A stretch of 64,000 bases of DNA. Source: Williamsia faeni. Lineage in GTDB: Bacteria; Actinomycetota; Actinomycetes; Mycobacteriales; Mycobacteriaceae. Under the pieces are notes generated by a model. That model was not told the DNA's origin. It made no database searches and was given only the letters and a program-made list of their open reading frames with translations. The translations under genes were made by a program, and so were the position numbers. Location of the stretch: contig QJJF01000005.1 in the NCBI GenBank assembly GCA_003202005.1, positions 211,028-275,027 of the forward strand, written 5' to 3'. Positions 8,146-16,975 of the stretch are shown here, in pieces (the stretch's first letter is position 1; each line of letters starts with the position of its first letter).

Positions 8146-8886
8146 ATGAGTCGCAACAAGATCTTGATCACCGGCGCCAGCTCGGGTCTGGGCGAGGGTA
8201 TGGCCAAAACCTATGCGGCACAAGGACGTTTGCTCGCACTCTGCGCCCGGCGGGTCGAGCGGCTCGACGAGCTGAAGGCAGAGCTGGGTGCACAGGCCTC
8301 GCAGATCGCCACCGCAGCGCTCGATGTGACCGACGTCGACACCGTCCCGGTCGTATTCGGTGCGCTCCGTGACGAACTCGGCGGGCTCGACCGGGTGATC
8401 GTCAACGCCGGGCTGGGCAAGGGCGCGCCGATCGGGACCGGGATGGCACATGCCAATCTCGACACGGTGCGGACCAATCTGGTCGGCGCGCTGGCCCAGG
8501 TCGAGGCGGCGATGGAGATCTTCCGGGCCCAGAACTCCGGACATCTGGTGCTGATCAGCTCGATGAGCGCGGTGCGTGGGCTCCCGAAGGCCCAGGCCGC
8601 GTATTCGGCGTCCAAAGCCGGGCTGTCAGCGCTGGGAGAGGGCCTGCAGGCGGAGCTGGCCGGTTCGCCCATCAAGGTCAGCGTGATCCTGCCCGGCTAC
8701 ATCTCCACCGACATCAATGCCGGTGTGAAGACGAGGATGATGACCGAACGCGACGCCGGGGTGGCGGCCCTGATCGCCGCGATCGAATCCGAACGCAACC
8801 GGGCGGTGGTGCCGCGCTGGCCCTGGACCGCGATCGACCTGGCATTGCGCCATCTACCGGGATCGATCACCCGCCGGATGGTTTGA
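8146..8886 (+). CDS. Short-chain dehydrogenase/reductase
   Basis: A 246-residue SDR: TGASSGLG at 9-16, VNAG at 86-89, catalytic Ser near 139 and Y153-xxx-K157 (YSASK). The product after the active site, VILPGYISTDINAGVKTRMM, matches the substrate loop of SDRs related to actinobacterial Rv-type oxidoreductases of unknown substrate. It closes the glycosylase-PLC-SDR operon. Its last 33 bases overlap the convergent cytochrome P450 gene. Confidence 0.85.
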   Translation: MSRNKILITGASSGLGEGMAKTYAAQGRLLALCARRVERLDELKAELGAQASQIATAALDVTDVDTVPVVFGALRDELGGLDRVIVNAGLGKGAPIGTGMAHANLDTVRTNLVGALAQVEAAMEIFRAQNSGHLVLISSMSAVRGLPKAQAAYSASKAGLSALGEGLQAELAGSPIKVSVILPGYISTDINAGVKTRMMTERDAGVAALIAAIESERNRAVVPRWPWTAIDLALRHLPGSITRRMV

Positions 8887-10221
8887 GATCCGCCTGCGTA
8901 CGGTCGCCGGGAAGCCGGTGTTCACGGTCAGCGAGCCGTCTTCGGCAGGCATCGAAAAGTCTTGCGGCACCGACCACTCGTACTCGCGAAGCATGCGATG
9001 CAAGACCGTGAGAACCTCCATCCGGGCAAAGTTCATACCCATGCACTTGTGCACACCACCGCCGAACGGCATCCAGGCCATCCGATGCCTGCCGGCATCG
9101 TGTTCAGAGGTTCGGAACCGGTCCGGATCAAAATGGGTGGGGTCGGGCCAGACGTCATCAATGCGATGGTTTGCTCCGACGAGGACCACCACAAACGTGC
9201 CCTCCGGAATGTGGAAGCCGCACAGTTCGGTGTCTTTTACGGCTGCGCGCGGCAACACCGGGACCGGCGGCCGTAGCCGGATCGCCTCTTTCATGACCAG
9301 CTCCGCCAGTGGCATCGATGTCAGGTCCTCGTAGGTGATCGTCTCCGGCAGTGCCTGCACCTCGGACCGGACACGGTCCTGCCATTCGGCGCTCTTCGCG
9401 AGCTCGAACGCAGTGGCGGTGAGCGCGATCGTTGCGGTGTCGTGGGCCGCAAAGATCATGAAGATCATGTGATCGATCACCGCGGCGTCACTCAGACGCT
9501 GACCGTCCACCTCAGCGCGGCACAATTCGGACATCAGATCGTTCCCGTCTCCGGACCGCCTCGCCGCAACCAGATCGCCGAAAAACGCTTCGAGCCGCCG
9601 CCGGGACCGCAGGCCACGGCTCCACCGGAGCCCCGGAACGGGGAATCGGATCAGTGCACCGCCCGCTTCGATCAGATCGACACAGGCGCGGTTGATCTCG
9701 GCGGCCTCGACGTGGTCGAGCTCCACACCGGCAAACACTTCCAAAGCGATGTCCAACGTGAGGTCCTTGAACACCGTTCGCAGGTCGACAGCCGGGCCAA
9801 CTGGAAGTGCTCGGAGCGACTCGCGGATCCTTGCCTCCAGCGCCCGGTGGTAGGAAGCGAGCCGGTCCGGTGTGAACGCCTGCTGCATGATCCTACGATC
9901 CCGGTGGTGTTCTTCGAAGTCCATCAGGAGAACTCCCCGCTGGAAGAATCTGCCCAATGCGAATTCGTAGACCGGCTCGGTCGAAAACGCTTTGTCGCGA
10001 TTGAGTGTCAGTTCCTCGGCTGCTGCCGGACCCTGTGCCACCACGACATTGCGGCCCAGCGCACTCGTCAGTGCGATGTCGCCGTACTCACGTCGTAACG
10101 ACACGGCAAGATCGGCAGGTCGGCGGATAAGTTCCAACGTTGAGATCAGCGGAAGGTGTCGCGGGCCGCGCACGGAACGTAGTCCGGTGTCGGGTGGCGG
10201 CGTGGACAAGACTCGGCTCAT
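8854..10221 (-). CDS. Cytochrome P450
   Basis: This 455-residue haem monooxygenase has the I-helix AAHDTATIAL with the acid-Thr pair for oxygen activation, the K-helix ExxR in KEAIRLRPP, the PERF-like DPDRF, and the haem loop FGGGVHKCMG containing the axial Cys. The proline-rich N-terminus GPRHLPLISTL lacks a membrane anchor, so the enzyme should be soluble. The substrate is unknown; class features (long C-terminal region, HKCMG) are closer to CYP51/CYP136-like enzymes than to the short CYP107 type, but I cannot place it firmly. It is divergent from the response regulator at 10351, so the 129-base gap could be a regulatory target of that system. Confidence 0.92.
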   Translation of the reverse strand: MSRVLSTPPPDTGLRSVRGPRHLPLISTLELIRRPADLAVSLRREYGDIALTSALGRNVVVAQGPAAAEELTLNRDKAFSTEPVYEFALGRFFQRGVLLMDFEEHHRDRRIMQQAFTPDRLASYHRALEARIRESLRALPVGPAVDLRTVFKDLTLDIALEVFAGVELDHVEAAEINRACVDLIEAGGALIRFPVPGLRWSRGLRSRRRLEAFFGDLVAARRSGDGNDLMSELCRAEVDGQRLSDAAVIDHMIFMIFAAHDTATIALTATAFELAKSAEWQDRVRSEVQALPETITYEDLTSMPLAELVMKEAIRLRPPVPVLPRAAVKDTELCGFHIPEGTFVVVLVGANHRIDDVWPDPTHFDPDRFRTSEHDAGRHRMAWMPFGGGVHKCMGMNFARMEVLTVLHRMLREYEWSVPQDFSMPAEDGSLTVNTGFPATVRRRISNHPAGDRSR

Positions 10222-10350
10222 GGTTTCTCCTTCGTTGAGCGGGTACCCGTGGTTGGTCGACGCGAATCAATTGGTGTTCGATGTAGGCGGGTCCGGGGAC
10301 TGGCCCAAGTACGCTGGAACCGCGGTGGTCAGCCCGGAGGAGGCTCGGTA

Positions 10351-11022
10351 GTGCGTGTTCTCGTGGTCGAGGATGACGTTCGCGCGGCCGAGACGGTCCG
10401 GCGAATGCTGGTCAGCGACGGCTGGAGTGTTGTCATCGCTCGCGATGGTGCCGAGGGACTGTGGCAGGCCACCGAGCACGACTTCGACGTGATCGTCCTC
10501 GACATCATGCTTCCGAAACTCAACGGCTATCAGGTCATCAAGGGGTTGCGGGGCAAACAGGTGTGGACTCCGGTCCTCATGCTCTCGGCGAAGGACGGCG
10601 AGTACGACCAGGCCGAGGCGCTCGACTACGGAGCCGACGACTACCTCGTCAAACCATTTTCAGTTGTGGTCCTCAAGGCGCGGTTGCGGGCATTGCTGCG
10701 TCGTGGCGTCCGCGAGAGACCGGCGGTCCTGTCGGCGGGGTCGCTCACCCTCAACCCATCCGACCACGGTGTGCGTCGCGACAATGCCCCGATCAAGCTG
10801 ACCCCCCGCGAATACTCGGTTCTCGAGTTCCTGATGCGCAACAAGGGGCGGGTGGTCACCAAAACCGAGATCATGCAGGCGATCTGGGACGAAAATTACG
10901 ACGGTGACGTCAACATCGTCGAGGTGTACATCCGTTATCTCCGAAAACGGATCGATATCCCGTTCGGCGCCAACTCAATTCAGACGATCCGGGGCGCCGG
11001 TTATTGCCTTGCCGAGGACTAG
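10351..11022 (+). CDS. OmpR-family response regulator
   Basis: This 223-residue regulator has a receiver domain with acidic pocket EDD, phosphorylation site D51 in VLDIMLP, and K101 in YLVKPFS. A winged-helix DNA-binding domain follows (ALRRG..., TPREYSVLEFLMRNKGRVVTK..., VEVYIRYLRKRID...TIRGAGYCL). The GTG at 10351 is chosen because GGAGGAGG precedes it by 8-15 bases; the open frame upstream is not protein-like. It overlaps the convergent kinase gene by 48 bases. A direct repeat of 11 bp at 12527-12548, before the ThDP operon, is a plausible target. Confidence 0.93.
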   Translation: MRVLVVEDDVRAAETVRRMLVSDGWSVVIARDGAEGLWQATEHDFDVIVLDIMLPKLNGYQVIKGLRGKQVWTPVLMLSAKDGEYDQAEALDYGADDYLVKPFSVVVLKARLRALLRRGVRERPAVLSAGSLTLNPSDHGVRRDNAPIKLTPREYSVLEFLMRNKGRVVTKTEIMQAIWDENYDGDVNIVEVYIRYLRKRIDIPFGANSIQTIRGAGYCLAED

Positions 11023-12456
11023 TGGCGCGGGCCGGTCGTTGCGGCGGGCGGGTTCGGTGGACGTCGGCACGGTGGTCTCGGTCTTGATGGTCATGGTGAA
11101 GCGGGCACCACCGCCGGGGGCATCGGTGACCGTGATCGACCCGCCGTGAGCGCGCGCGATCTCCATCGCAATCGGCAGTCCGAGCCCCGAACCCACCTGA
11201 TGGCGGCCACGATCGGGGTCGTGCCGGTAGAACCGGTCGAAGATCTTCTCCCGAACCTCTTCCGCGACTCCGGGCCCGTCGTCCATGACCTCGATGGTCG
11301 CGGTGGACAGATTCGTGTTCATCTTCAGGGTGATCGTCGACGCCGCGTAGTGGGCGGCGTTGTCCGTGAGATTCCGGATGGCGCGTAGCAATTTGTCCGA
11401 ATCGCCGATCACCCGGATGGGTCTGACGTCGGCGATGACCTTGGCCAATCCCAGCGAGCGGAGGCGCTGAATCTCGGCACCGACGATGTCGTCGAGGTCC
11501 ACTTCGTCGACGGTCAGTGGGATGCCACGTTCGTCGGCACGGGCGAGCAGCAGCAGGTCGGAGACCATGTGGTTCATCCGGAGAGCCTCGGGCAACAGGA
11601 TGGTCCGCACGGTCTCGACGTCGATCGCTGAATCGGTGTCGTCGGCGAGATCGAGGATGCCGACCAGGGTGGTCAGTGGCGACCGCAATTCATGCGAGGC
11701 ATCCCCGACGAACTCGAGTTGGCTGTTGCGGCTCTGCTCGAGGCGATCGAGCATGGTGTTCATGGTGACCGCCAGGGTGGTCACCTCGTCGTCGGTGGAC
11801 GGGACCGGGACTCGTCGACTCAGATCGGAACTCGTGATTGCCGAAACCTGTTTGGTGATGCGGGTGACCGGTGCGAGGGCGCGTCCGACAAAGAAGTAGA
11901 TCGCCGCGCCCGCGATCAGGATCACCACCGGAAATTCGATGGCCAGGATCGCTGCGGTGCCGAGTAGTCCCGACAGATACGCCTGCGTGGAGACAACGGC
12001 GATGACGTTGTAGCCGATGCCGTCGTATTGCGCACCGGTGACCTGCCCGCAATAGGTCCCGGATCGCCCGGCGATCTCGATTTTGTCGACCTGCTGGGTG
12101 TTCCACCATCCGGGTGTGACGGACGAGATCGGCTCCTGGGTGGCGCCAGGACTGCTCGCCACCACGACACCGTTGTTGTCGATGATCTGGATGATGTCGA
12201 TACCGGTTGTGGGGGAGAGCAGTTCCGGATCGACGCTGGACAGGCCGCCTTGGTCGATCTGATGCGCGATGTCATACGACCGCGTACCGGTGGACTTGTA
12301 CATCTCGCGATCCTGATACCGATGCAACATGAACAGCATGATCACGGCACCCACGATCATCGCGACCGCAACAACGCAGGTCGCCACAATCGTGGAGCGC
12401 ATCCGCACTCCCTGATTCCGGCGGAACATCGCACGGAATCCACACGTTCTGGCCAT
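10975..12456 (-). CDS. Membrane sensor histidine kinase
   Basis: The ATG at 12454-12456 follows GGAGG by 7 bases and gives 493 residues. The order is a basic N-terminus, TM1 (about 22-43), an extracytoplasmic sensor of about 115 residues, TM2 (about 168-190), HAMP, the dimerisation helix with phospho-acceptor H255 in SHELRSP, and a catalytic ATPase domain (N box NAAHYAAS, DDGPG, and GSGLGLPIAMEIARAHGG). It looks intact. It is convergent with, and overlaps, the OmpR-type regulator, which is most likely its partner despite the opposed orientation. Its start region is shared with the divergent ThDP operon. Confidence 0.93.
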   Translation of the reverse strand: MARTCGFRAMFRRNQGVRMRSTIVATCVVAVAMIVGAVIMLFMLHRYQDREMYKSTGTRSYDIAHQIDQGGLSSVDPELLSPTTGIDIIQIIDNNGVVVASSPGATQEPISSVTPGWWNTQQVDKIEIAGRSGTYCGQVTGAQYDGIGYNVIAVVSTQAYLSGLLGTAAILAIEFPVVILIAGAAIYFFVGRALAPVTRITKQVSAITSSDLSRRVPVPSTDDEVTTLAVTMNTMLDRLEQSRNSQLEFVGDASHELRSPLTTLVGILDLADDTDSAIDVETVRTILLPEALRMNHMVSDLLLLARADERGIPLTVDEVDLDDIVGAEIQRLRSLGLAKVIADVRPIRVIGDSDKLLRAIRNLTDNAAHYAASTITLKMNTNLSTATIEVMDDGPGVAEEVREKIFDRFYRHDPDRGRHQVGSGLGLPIAMEIARAHGGSITVTDAPGGGARFTMTIKTETTVPTSTEPARRNDRPAPLVLGKAITGAPDRLN

Positions 12457-12526
12457 TTGCCGGCCTCCGAACCGTTGCTGAGGGCTTCTCAAGGATATGT
12501 CTGCTGTTCGGTAGATACCAGTGGGT

Positions 12527-12548
12527 GCTTTCAGCAGGCTTTCAGGCG
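12527..12548 (+). promoter_or_regulatory. Tandem 11-bp direct repeat, candidate response-regulator site
   Basis: GCTTTCAGCAG is followed at once by GCTTTCAGGCG; 9 of 11 positions agree. OmpR-family regulators typically bind two direct half-sites about one helical turn apart. The repeat lies in the 113-base gap between the divergent kinase and ThDP genes, 21 bases before the ThDP start. A possible -10 element TAGATA is at 12512-12517. Binding is inferred only. Confidence 0.45.
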
Positions 12549-12569
12549 GGCGAGCGCAGGGTTGGCCAC

Positions 12570-14249
12570 ATGACAAATCCCAAGGTTGCGGGGGCAACGG
12601 TTGCCGACGTGATCATCCGGCGGCTCAGCGCACTCGGTGTTGACCGGATATTCGGGGTACACGGCGCGAACATCGAAGACCTGTACGCGGCGGCTCTCGC
12701 CGGTTCGGGTGTGAAACCTGTTGTGGCAAAGCATGAGTTCTCCGCCGGAACGATGGCCGACGGAGCTGCGCGCATCACCGGGAGACCGGCCGCAGTGATG
12801 ACGACCTCCGGCGGAGGTGCGATGAATGTGGTTGCGGCACTGGCCGAATCCTACGACAGCAGGGTCCCGGTTCTGGCCCTGATCGGTTCGGCACCCTCTG
12901 CATTGGAGGGTCATGGTGGGTTTCAGGACATGCTCGATCCGCCGGACACCATCGACGCCCGGAGAATATTCTCTGCGGTCACCGGGTTGTGTATGAAAAT
13001 CGATGCGCCGCAGCAGATTTATGCCGCACTCGACGCCGCCGAAAGAATGCTCGCGACCAATCGTCCGGTCGCGCTGATCATCCCTAAAGACATCCAGACC
13101 GCCGCAGTCGCCGACAGAACCAGGCTTCGATGCGTTCGGGACGTCCGTGTGACGTCGATGGCAGAGCTGGAAGAAGTGGCCGCGATGATGTCCGACGCGC
13201 GCGGCGCGGTGACGGTCCTGGCGGGTGAGGAAGCATCCCGGCAACAGGTCGGCGCCGACCTGGCCGAGCTGGTCACGGCGGCCGATGGGGTACTCGCCGC
13301 GACGCCCGGTGGTCGCGATCTGCTCGGTGCCGGTGTGCCGACGGTGGGCCTGACCGGCGTGATGGGACATCCTTCGGCAGCGTCTGCGGTGGCGGCGTCG
13401 GCGGTCCTGCTGGTGGTCGGCAGCCGGTTGAGTCTGACCGACCGGGCGGGACTGGACACCAGCGACACCATCGTCATCCACATCGGCGCCGAATCACCGA
13501 CCATCGATGTCGACACCCACGTGGGGGTCACAGATCTGCGCTGGGCGATTCAGGTGATCACCAAGAACATCGACACAGAGCGCAGCGCGGCGAGGCGCCT
13601 GGTGCCCGGTATCGAAGCGTTGCCCACCCCGGCACGTCTGTACCCCGGGGGCGCCGGGTTGCTGACATCGATCCAGGTCATCCAGACCATCGGTGATCGG
13701 ATACCGGAGGGCACCAACATCTTTGCCGATGCCGGCAACGTGGGTGCGGCAGCCATCCATCACCTCCCCGTGGGTCGCGACGGACGATTTGTTGTCGCGT
13801 TGGGGATGGGCGGCATGGGATATGCCTTCGGTGCCGCGATCGGTGCCGCGCTGGTCACCGGACAAAGATCGGTGGTACTGGCCGGGGACGGGGCATTCCT
13901 CATGCACGGCATGGAGATCCACACCGCCATCGAGCACCGACTGCCGGTGACCGTGGTCCTGTTCAACAACAACGCACACGGCATGTGTGTGACCCGCGAA
14001 CAGCTCTTCTTCCCGGGGACCCCGAGTGTAAACCGGTTCCGGCCCACCGATTTCGAGGCCGGATTGTTGGCGATGTTCCCCGGACTGACCGTCAGCGGCG
14101 CCCGCTCACGGACCGATCTCGTCACCGCCACCGACCACGCATTCTCCGGAGATGGTCCACATTGTCTTGTGGTGCAGACCGATCCGGATGAGCTTCCGCC
14201 TTTTGGCCCCTTTCTTTCCGCCCACAGATCAATCGAGGAGAACAGATGA
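12570..14249 (+). CDS. Thiamine-diphosphate-dependent enzyme (acetolactate synthase-like)
   Basis: This 559-residue protein has the three-domain layout of the ALS/benzoylformate decarboxylase superfamily. The Pyr domain holds the cofactor-activating glutamate in KHEFSAG (E56), the central domain has GRPVALIIPKD, and the PP domain carries the GDG...NNN motif (AGDGAFL near 438-444; N466-N468) that binds Mg-ThDP. It should decarboxylate a 2-oxoacid or carry out carboligation, but active-site residues do not let me name a substrate. It heads a four-gene set joined by ATGA overlaps (14246, 14908, 15921), so it probably supplies or consumes an activated aldehyde for that pathway. It is not an obvious IlvB, since no ilvN follows. 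Start at MTNPK (12570). Confidence 0.85.
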   Translation: MTNPKVAGATVADVIIRRLSALGVDRIFGVHGANIEDLYAAALAGSGVKPVVAKHEFSAGTMADGAARITGRPAAVMTTSGGGAMNVVAALAESYDSRVPVLALIGSAPSALEGHGGFQDMLDPPDTIDARRIFSAVTGLCMKIDAPQQIYAALDAAERMLATNRPVALIIPKDIQTAAVADRTRLRCVRDVRVTSMAELEEVAAMMSDARGAVTVLAGEEASRQQVGADLAELVTAADGVLAATPGGRDLLGAGVPTVGLTGVMGHPSAASAVAASAVLLVVGSRLSLTDRAGLDTSDTIVIHIGAESPTIDVDTHVGVTDLRWAIQVITKNIDTERSAARRLVPGIEALPTPARLYPGGAGLLTSIQVIQTIGDRIPEGTNIFADAGNVGAAAIHHLPVGRDGRFVVALGMGGMGYAFGAAIGAALVTGQRSVVLAGDGAFLMHGMEIHTAIEHRLPVTVVLFNNNAHGMCVTREQLFFPGTPSVNRFRPTDFEAGLLAMFPGLTVSGARSRTDLVTATDHAFSGDGPHCLVVQTDPDELPPFGPFLSAHRSIEENR

Positions 14250-14911
14250 CCGTCACCCTGCCCGCGCTGGAAGACCTCGGACATGTTGCCGACGAACTCC
14301 CGGGTCTCGTTCGAATTGAGACCCACGATCGGCAGAAGGCGACGCCGATCATCCTCGACATGCTGAGATCGGTGTATCCACACGATCAGGTGTTCGGTGA
14401 GTTCTGCCCGGTCCAGGCCTACGTCGACGCACCGCCCCGCGAGCTGTTCAACTGGTTGTCCGACACCAGATCTCTGGAGGAATGGACCTACAGTCTGCGT
14501 GGATTCACACCCACCGACGAAACGGGTCTGTGGGTCGCGAAGGATCGCCTCGGAGACAACACCAAATGCTTCACCCGCACGGTGTCCAACGCCGACGCCA
14601 TGACCGTCGACTACCACTGTGCCTGGGACCAGGGTGAACACCTGTGGATGATCTACCTGATGCGGGTGGTCGACGCGCAGGTGGTGCTGAACAAGCCGGG
14701 GTCGGTGGTGTTGTGGAACAACTGCAAACACCCGTTTTACGACAACAACGCCTACCCCGAGACCGCGCCACCGGAGCGTCCGGTGTGGGTGGGCGACTTC
14801 TGGGAGATGTTCTCCGCCGGCCACCAGCTCGAGATGGACAACCTCAAGGCCATCGCCGAATATCGCCACCACCATGACCTGCCGATCAAACCGGAATGGA
14901 TGACCCGATGA
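14246..14911 (+). CDS. Uncharacterised protein with possible START/SRPBCC-type fold
   Basis: A 221-residue protein with no signal peptide or membrane segment. The middle part (QAYVDAPPRELFNWLSDTRSLEEWTYSLRGF) has the flavour of an SRPBCC/polyketide-cyclase domain: a V-x-A-P-x-E-L-F-x-W-L strand/helix followed by an EEW segment. Conserved-looking aromatic and His residues (HPFYDNNAYPE, HHHDLPIKPEW) could form a pocket or metal site. It is translationally coupled on both sides (ATGA), between the ThDP enzyme and the KASIII-like protein, so it most likely works on the same small molecule, perhaps as a cyclase or ligand-binding partner. The fold call is weak. Confidence 0.55.
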   Translation: MTVTLPALEDLGHVADELPGLVRIETHDRQKATPIILDMLRSVYPHDQVFGEFCPVQAYVDAPPRELFNWLSDTRSLEEWTYSLRGFTPTDETGLWVAKDRLGDNTKCFTRTVSNADAMTVDYHCAWDQGEHLWMIYLMRVVDAQVVLNKPGSVVLWNNCKHPFYDNNAYPETAPPERPVWVGDFWEMFSAGHQLEMDNLKAIAEYRHHHDLPIKPEWMTR

Positions 14912-15924
14912 ATGCGCCGACGATCTCCCTGGTCGATGTGGCCAGTTACCTGCCCGCGAACCGGGTGCCGGCGTCCTATTTCGCCCAGTTCGCCGAATCC
15001 GATGACCTGGCAGACAATCTCATGTTCCGGGCGCCCGCGTACCGCCATCACGCGGATCCGGACGAGACGTCGGCCGAGATGATCCAACGCGCGATGTCCG
15101 GCATCCTGGACCGGCACGGCTCCGACGTCCTCGACGACGTCGACATCCTCATCACACACAGTCAGCTACCGGAACTGCCGGTGGTGGGTTGCGGCGGTGA
15201 GGTTGCGCACCGGCTCGGCATCAAGCCGGAATGGGTGATCGACGTCCACAACGGCGGATGCGCATCATTCATCCACATGATGAAGATGGCGCAGCAGCTG
15301 ATGATCGCCTCCGGAGCCCGAAAAGCGTTGATAGCCAACGCCCAGAACAGCGCCGGGCAGGTATTTGTCCAAGATCAGGTGCGAGGTAAGCCGCAGGCCG
15401 CGATACCCGGTGACGGATCGAGCGTGGGGCTGCTCGAAATGAGTGATGTTTCACCGATCCTGGCCACCACATGCCGGTCATACGGCGAGTTCGCCGGAGA
15501 CATGACCTCGGTGGCATACCCGCAACGCAAATACTGGGAGGCCGGAACGGGGCAGGTTCACGTCGGATTCACCGAGGCGAAGATCTCGAAGGTGCTGGCG
15601 CGCGGCAATCGGCTGGTTCCCGAGGTCGCCTACGACGTCGCCGACAAGATCGGCGTCGCCGCCCGCGACATCGACTGGTTCATCACCAACCAGCCCAACC
15701 GGATCTTCCTGCGCAACTGGCGCGATGCCATGGAACTGCCGCCGGAACGCCATCCGGACACTTTCGAGGAATGCGGCAACCTGTTCGGCGTCGGTGTACC
15801 CCTTACCCTGGACACCGCGATCAGCGACGGGCGGATCGGGGCCGGAGACATCGTGCTGATGGCAGCGTTCGCGCATGCCGGTGACTATGCGGGAGCGGCC
15901 GCGATCCGATGGGGCGGGAGATGA
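14908..15924 (+). CDS. KASIII-like ketoacyl synthase with altered catalytic triad
   Basis: This 338-residue thiolase-fold protein is of the FabH type: catalytic Cys118 in HNGGCASFIH, Asn291 in ECGNLFGVGVP, and a C-terminal DGRIGAGDIVLMAAF block that aligns well with FabH. Where FabH has P-H-Q-A-N, this protein has T-N-Q-P-N, so the decarboxylation His is Asn261. With Cys kept and His lost, it may transfer or load an acyl group, or condense without malonyl decarboxylation. Start chosen at ATG 14908, overlapping the previous stop. It lies in the operon with a ThDP enzyme and an aminotransferase, not with fatty-acid genes. Confidence 0.85.
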   Translation: MNAPTISLVDVASYLPANRVPASYFAQFAESDDLADNLMFRAPAYRHHADPDETSAEMIQRAMSGILDRHGSDVLDDVDILITHSQLPELPVVGCGGEVAHRLGIKPEWVIDVHNGGCASFIHMMKMAQQLMIASGARKALIANAQNSAGQVFVQDQVRGKPQAAIPGDGSSVGLLEMSDVSPILATTCRSYGEFAGDMTSVAYPQRKYWEAGTGQVHVGFTEAKISKVLARGNRLVPEVAYDVADKIGVAARDIDWFITNQPNRIFLRNWRDAMELPPERHPDTFEECGNLFGVGVPLTLDTAISDGRIGAGDIVLMAAFAHAGDYAGAAAIRWGGR

Positions 15925-16925
15925 CTGTGCTGATCCCGCTGAACCTCAACGAAAGTCCCTACCCACCGCTCCCCAGCGTGGCCGCGGCCCTGCACGAGTG
16001 GGTTCGGAACGCCAACCGGTACCCGGAGTTCGTCCCAGACACACTGCGTGGCCGCGTGGCGGACCATCTCGGTGTGCCCGGTGACTGGGTCAGTATCGGC
16101 GCCGGTGCCACCGGATTGGCTTATCAAGTGCTGCAGGCATTTTGCCCGCCGGGTGGCCGGATGCTCACCGCGGTACCCACCTTCGACGGTTATCCGATCC
16201 TGGCGGACCTGGCCGGAGTGCAGGTGGACGCGGTTCCCCTGCGCGCCGATGGTGGCACGGACCTCGTTGCCATGGCTGCAGCGATCCGGGCCGAGACCCG
16301 GGTGGTGGTGCTTTGTTCGCCGCACAATCCCACCGGGTCGGTCATCAGTGAGCCCGAGCTGCACCGGTTTCTGGCCCGGGTACCGCGTGATGTGGTGGTG
16401 ATCCTCGATCAGGCCTACTTCGAGTTCGCCGACTACACGCCTGATCTGCACCTACTACTGTTGCACCACCCGAATGTCGTGGTGCTGCGGACCTTTTCGA
16501 AAGCGCACGGACTTGCCGCGCTTCGGGTCGGCTACGCCGTCGGCGGCGTGCAACTGATCTCGAAGGTGCGTCGTTTCGAGGTACCGTTTGCGGTCGGGTC
16601 CGCCGCCTCCCTCGCCGTCCCTGCGGCATTGGCGGCCACCGATGCGCTCCGGCAACGGGTTCGGGCCGTCCGTGACGAACGGATCCGATTGCAGGAGAAT
16701 CTCGCCGACATCGGGATCACGAGCCTGCCCAGCCAGGCGAACCATGTGTTCGTGCCGACCGAGCGGCCCCAGCAACTCGCCGGCGATCTCGTCGCGGGTG
16801 GTGTCGCGGCGAAGGTCTGCGCGACACCCGGTGCGCTGCGAGGCGTGCGGATCACCGTCGGTGACACGGACGCCACGGACTCTGTGATCGCCGCGTTGAT
16901 CGAGGATCAGTCGGTCAGTGCGTGA
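15921..16925 (+). CDS. PLP-dependent aminotransferase, HisC-like (fold type I)
   Basis: A 334-residue class I/II aminotransferase. The N-terminus LNLNESPYPPLPSV is the substrate-binding loop of HisC/Cobc-like enzymes. CSPHNPTGSV and ILDQAYFEF give the Asn and Asp/Tyr that hold PLP, and the Schiff-base lysine is K194 in TFSKAHGLAALRVGYA. The gene closes the four-gene operon and starts inside the KASIII stop (ATGA). It is not in a histidine locus, so a dedicated role is likelier: amination of a ketone or aldehyde made by the ThDP/KASIII pair, or supply of a 2-oxoacid. The true substrate is unknown. Confidence 0.88.
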   Translation: MTVLIPLNLNESPYPPLPSVAAALHEWVRNANRYPEFVPDTLRGRVADHLGVPGDWVSIGAGATGLAYQVLQAFCPPGGRMLTAVPTFDGYPILADLAGVQVDAVPLRADGGTDLVAMAAAIRAETRVVVLCSPHNPTGSVISEPELHRFLARVPRDVVVILDQAYFEFADYTPDLHLLLLHHPNVVVLRTFSKAHGLAALRVGYAVGGVQLISKVRRFEVPFAVGSAASLAVPAALAATDALRQRVRAVRDERIRLQENLADIGITSLPSQANHVFVPTERPQQLAGDLVAGGVAAKVCATPGALRGVRITVGDTDATDSVIAALIEDQSVSA

Positions 16926-16975
16926 CGGACGGGCGCCGCATTGCTGACCAATCACCGTGTGACACTGGCATTTTC

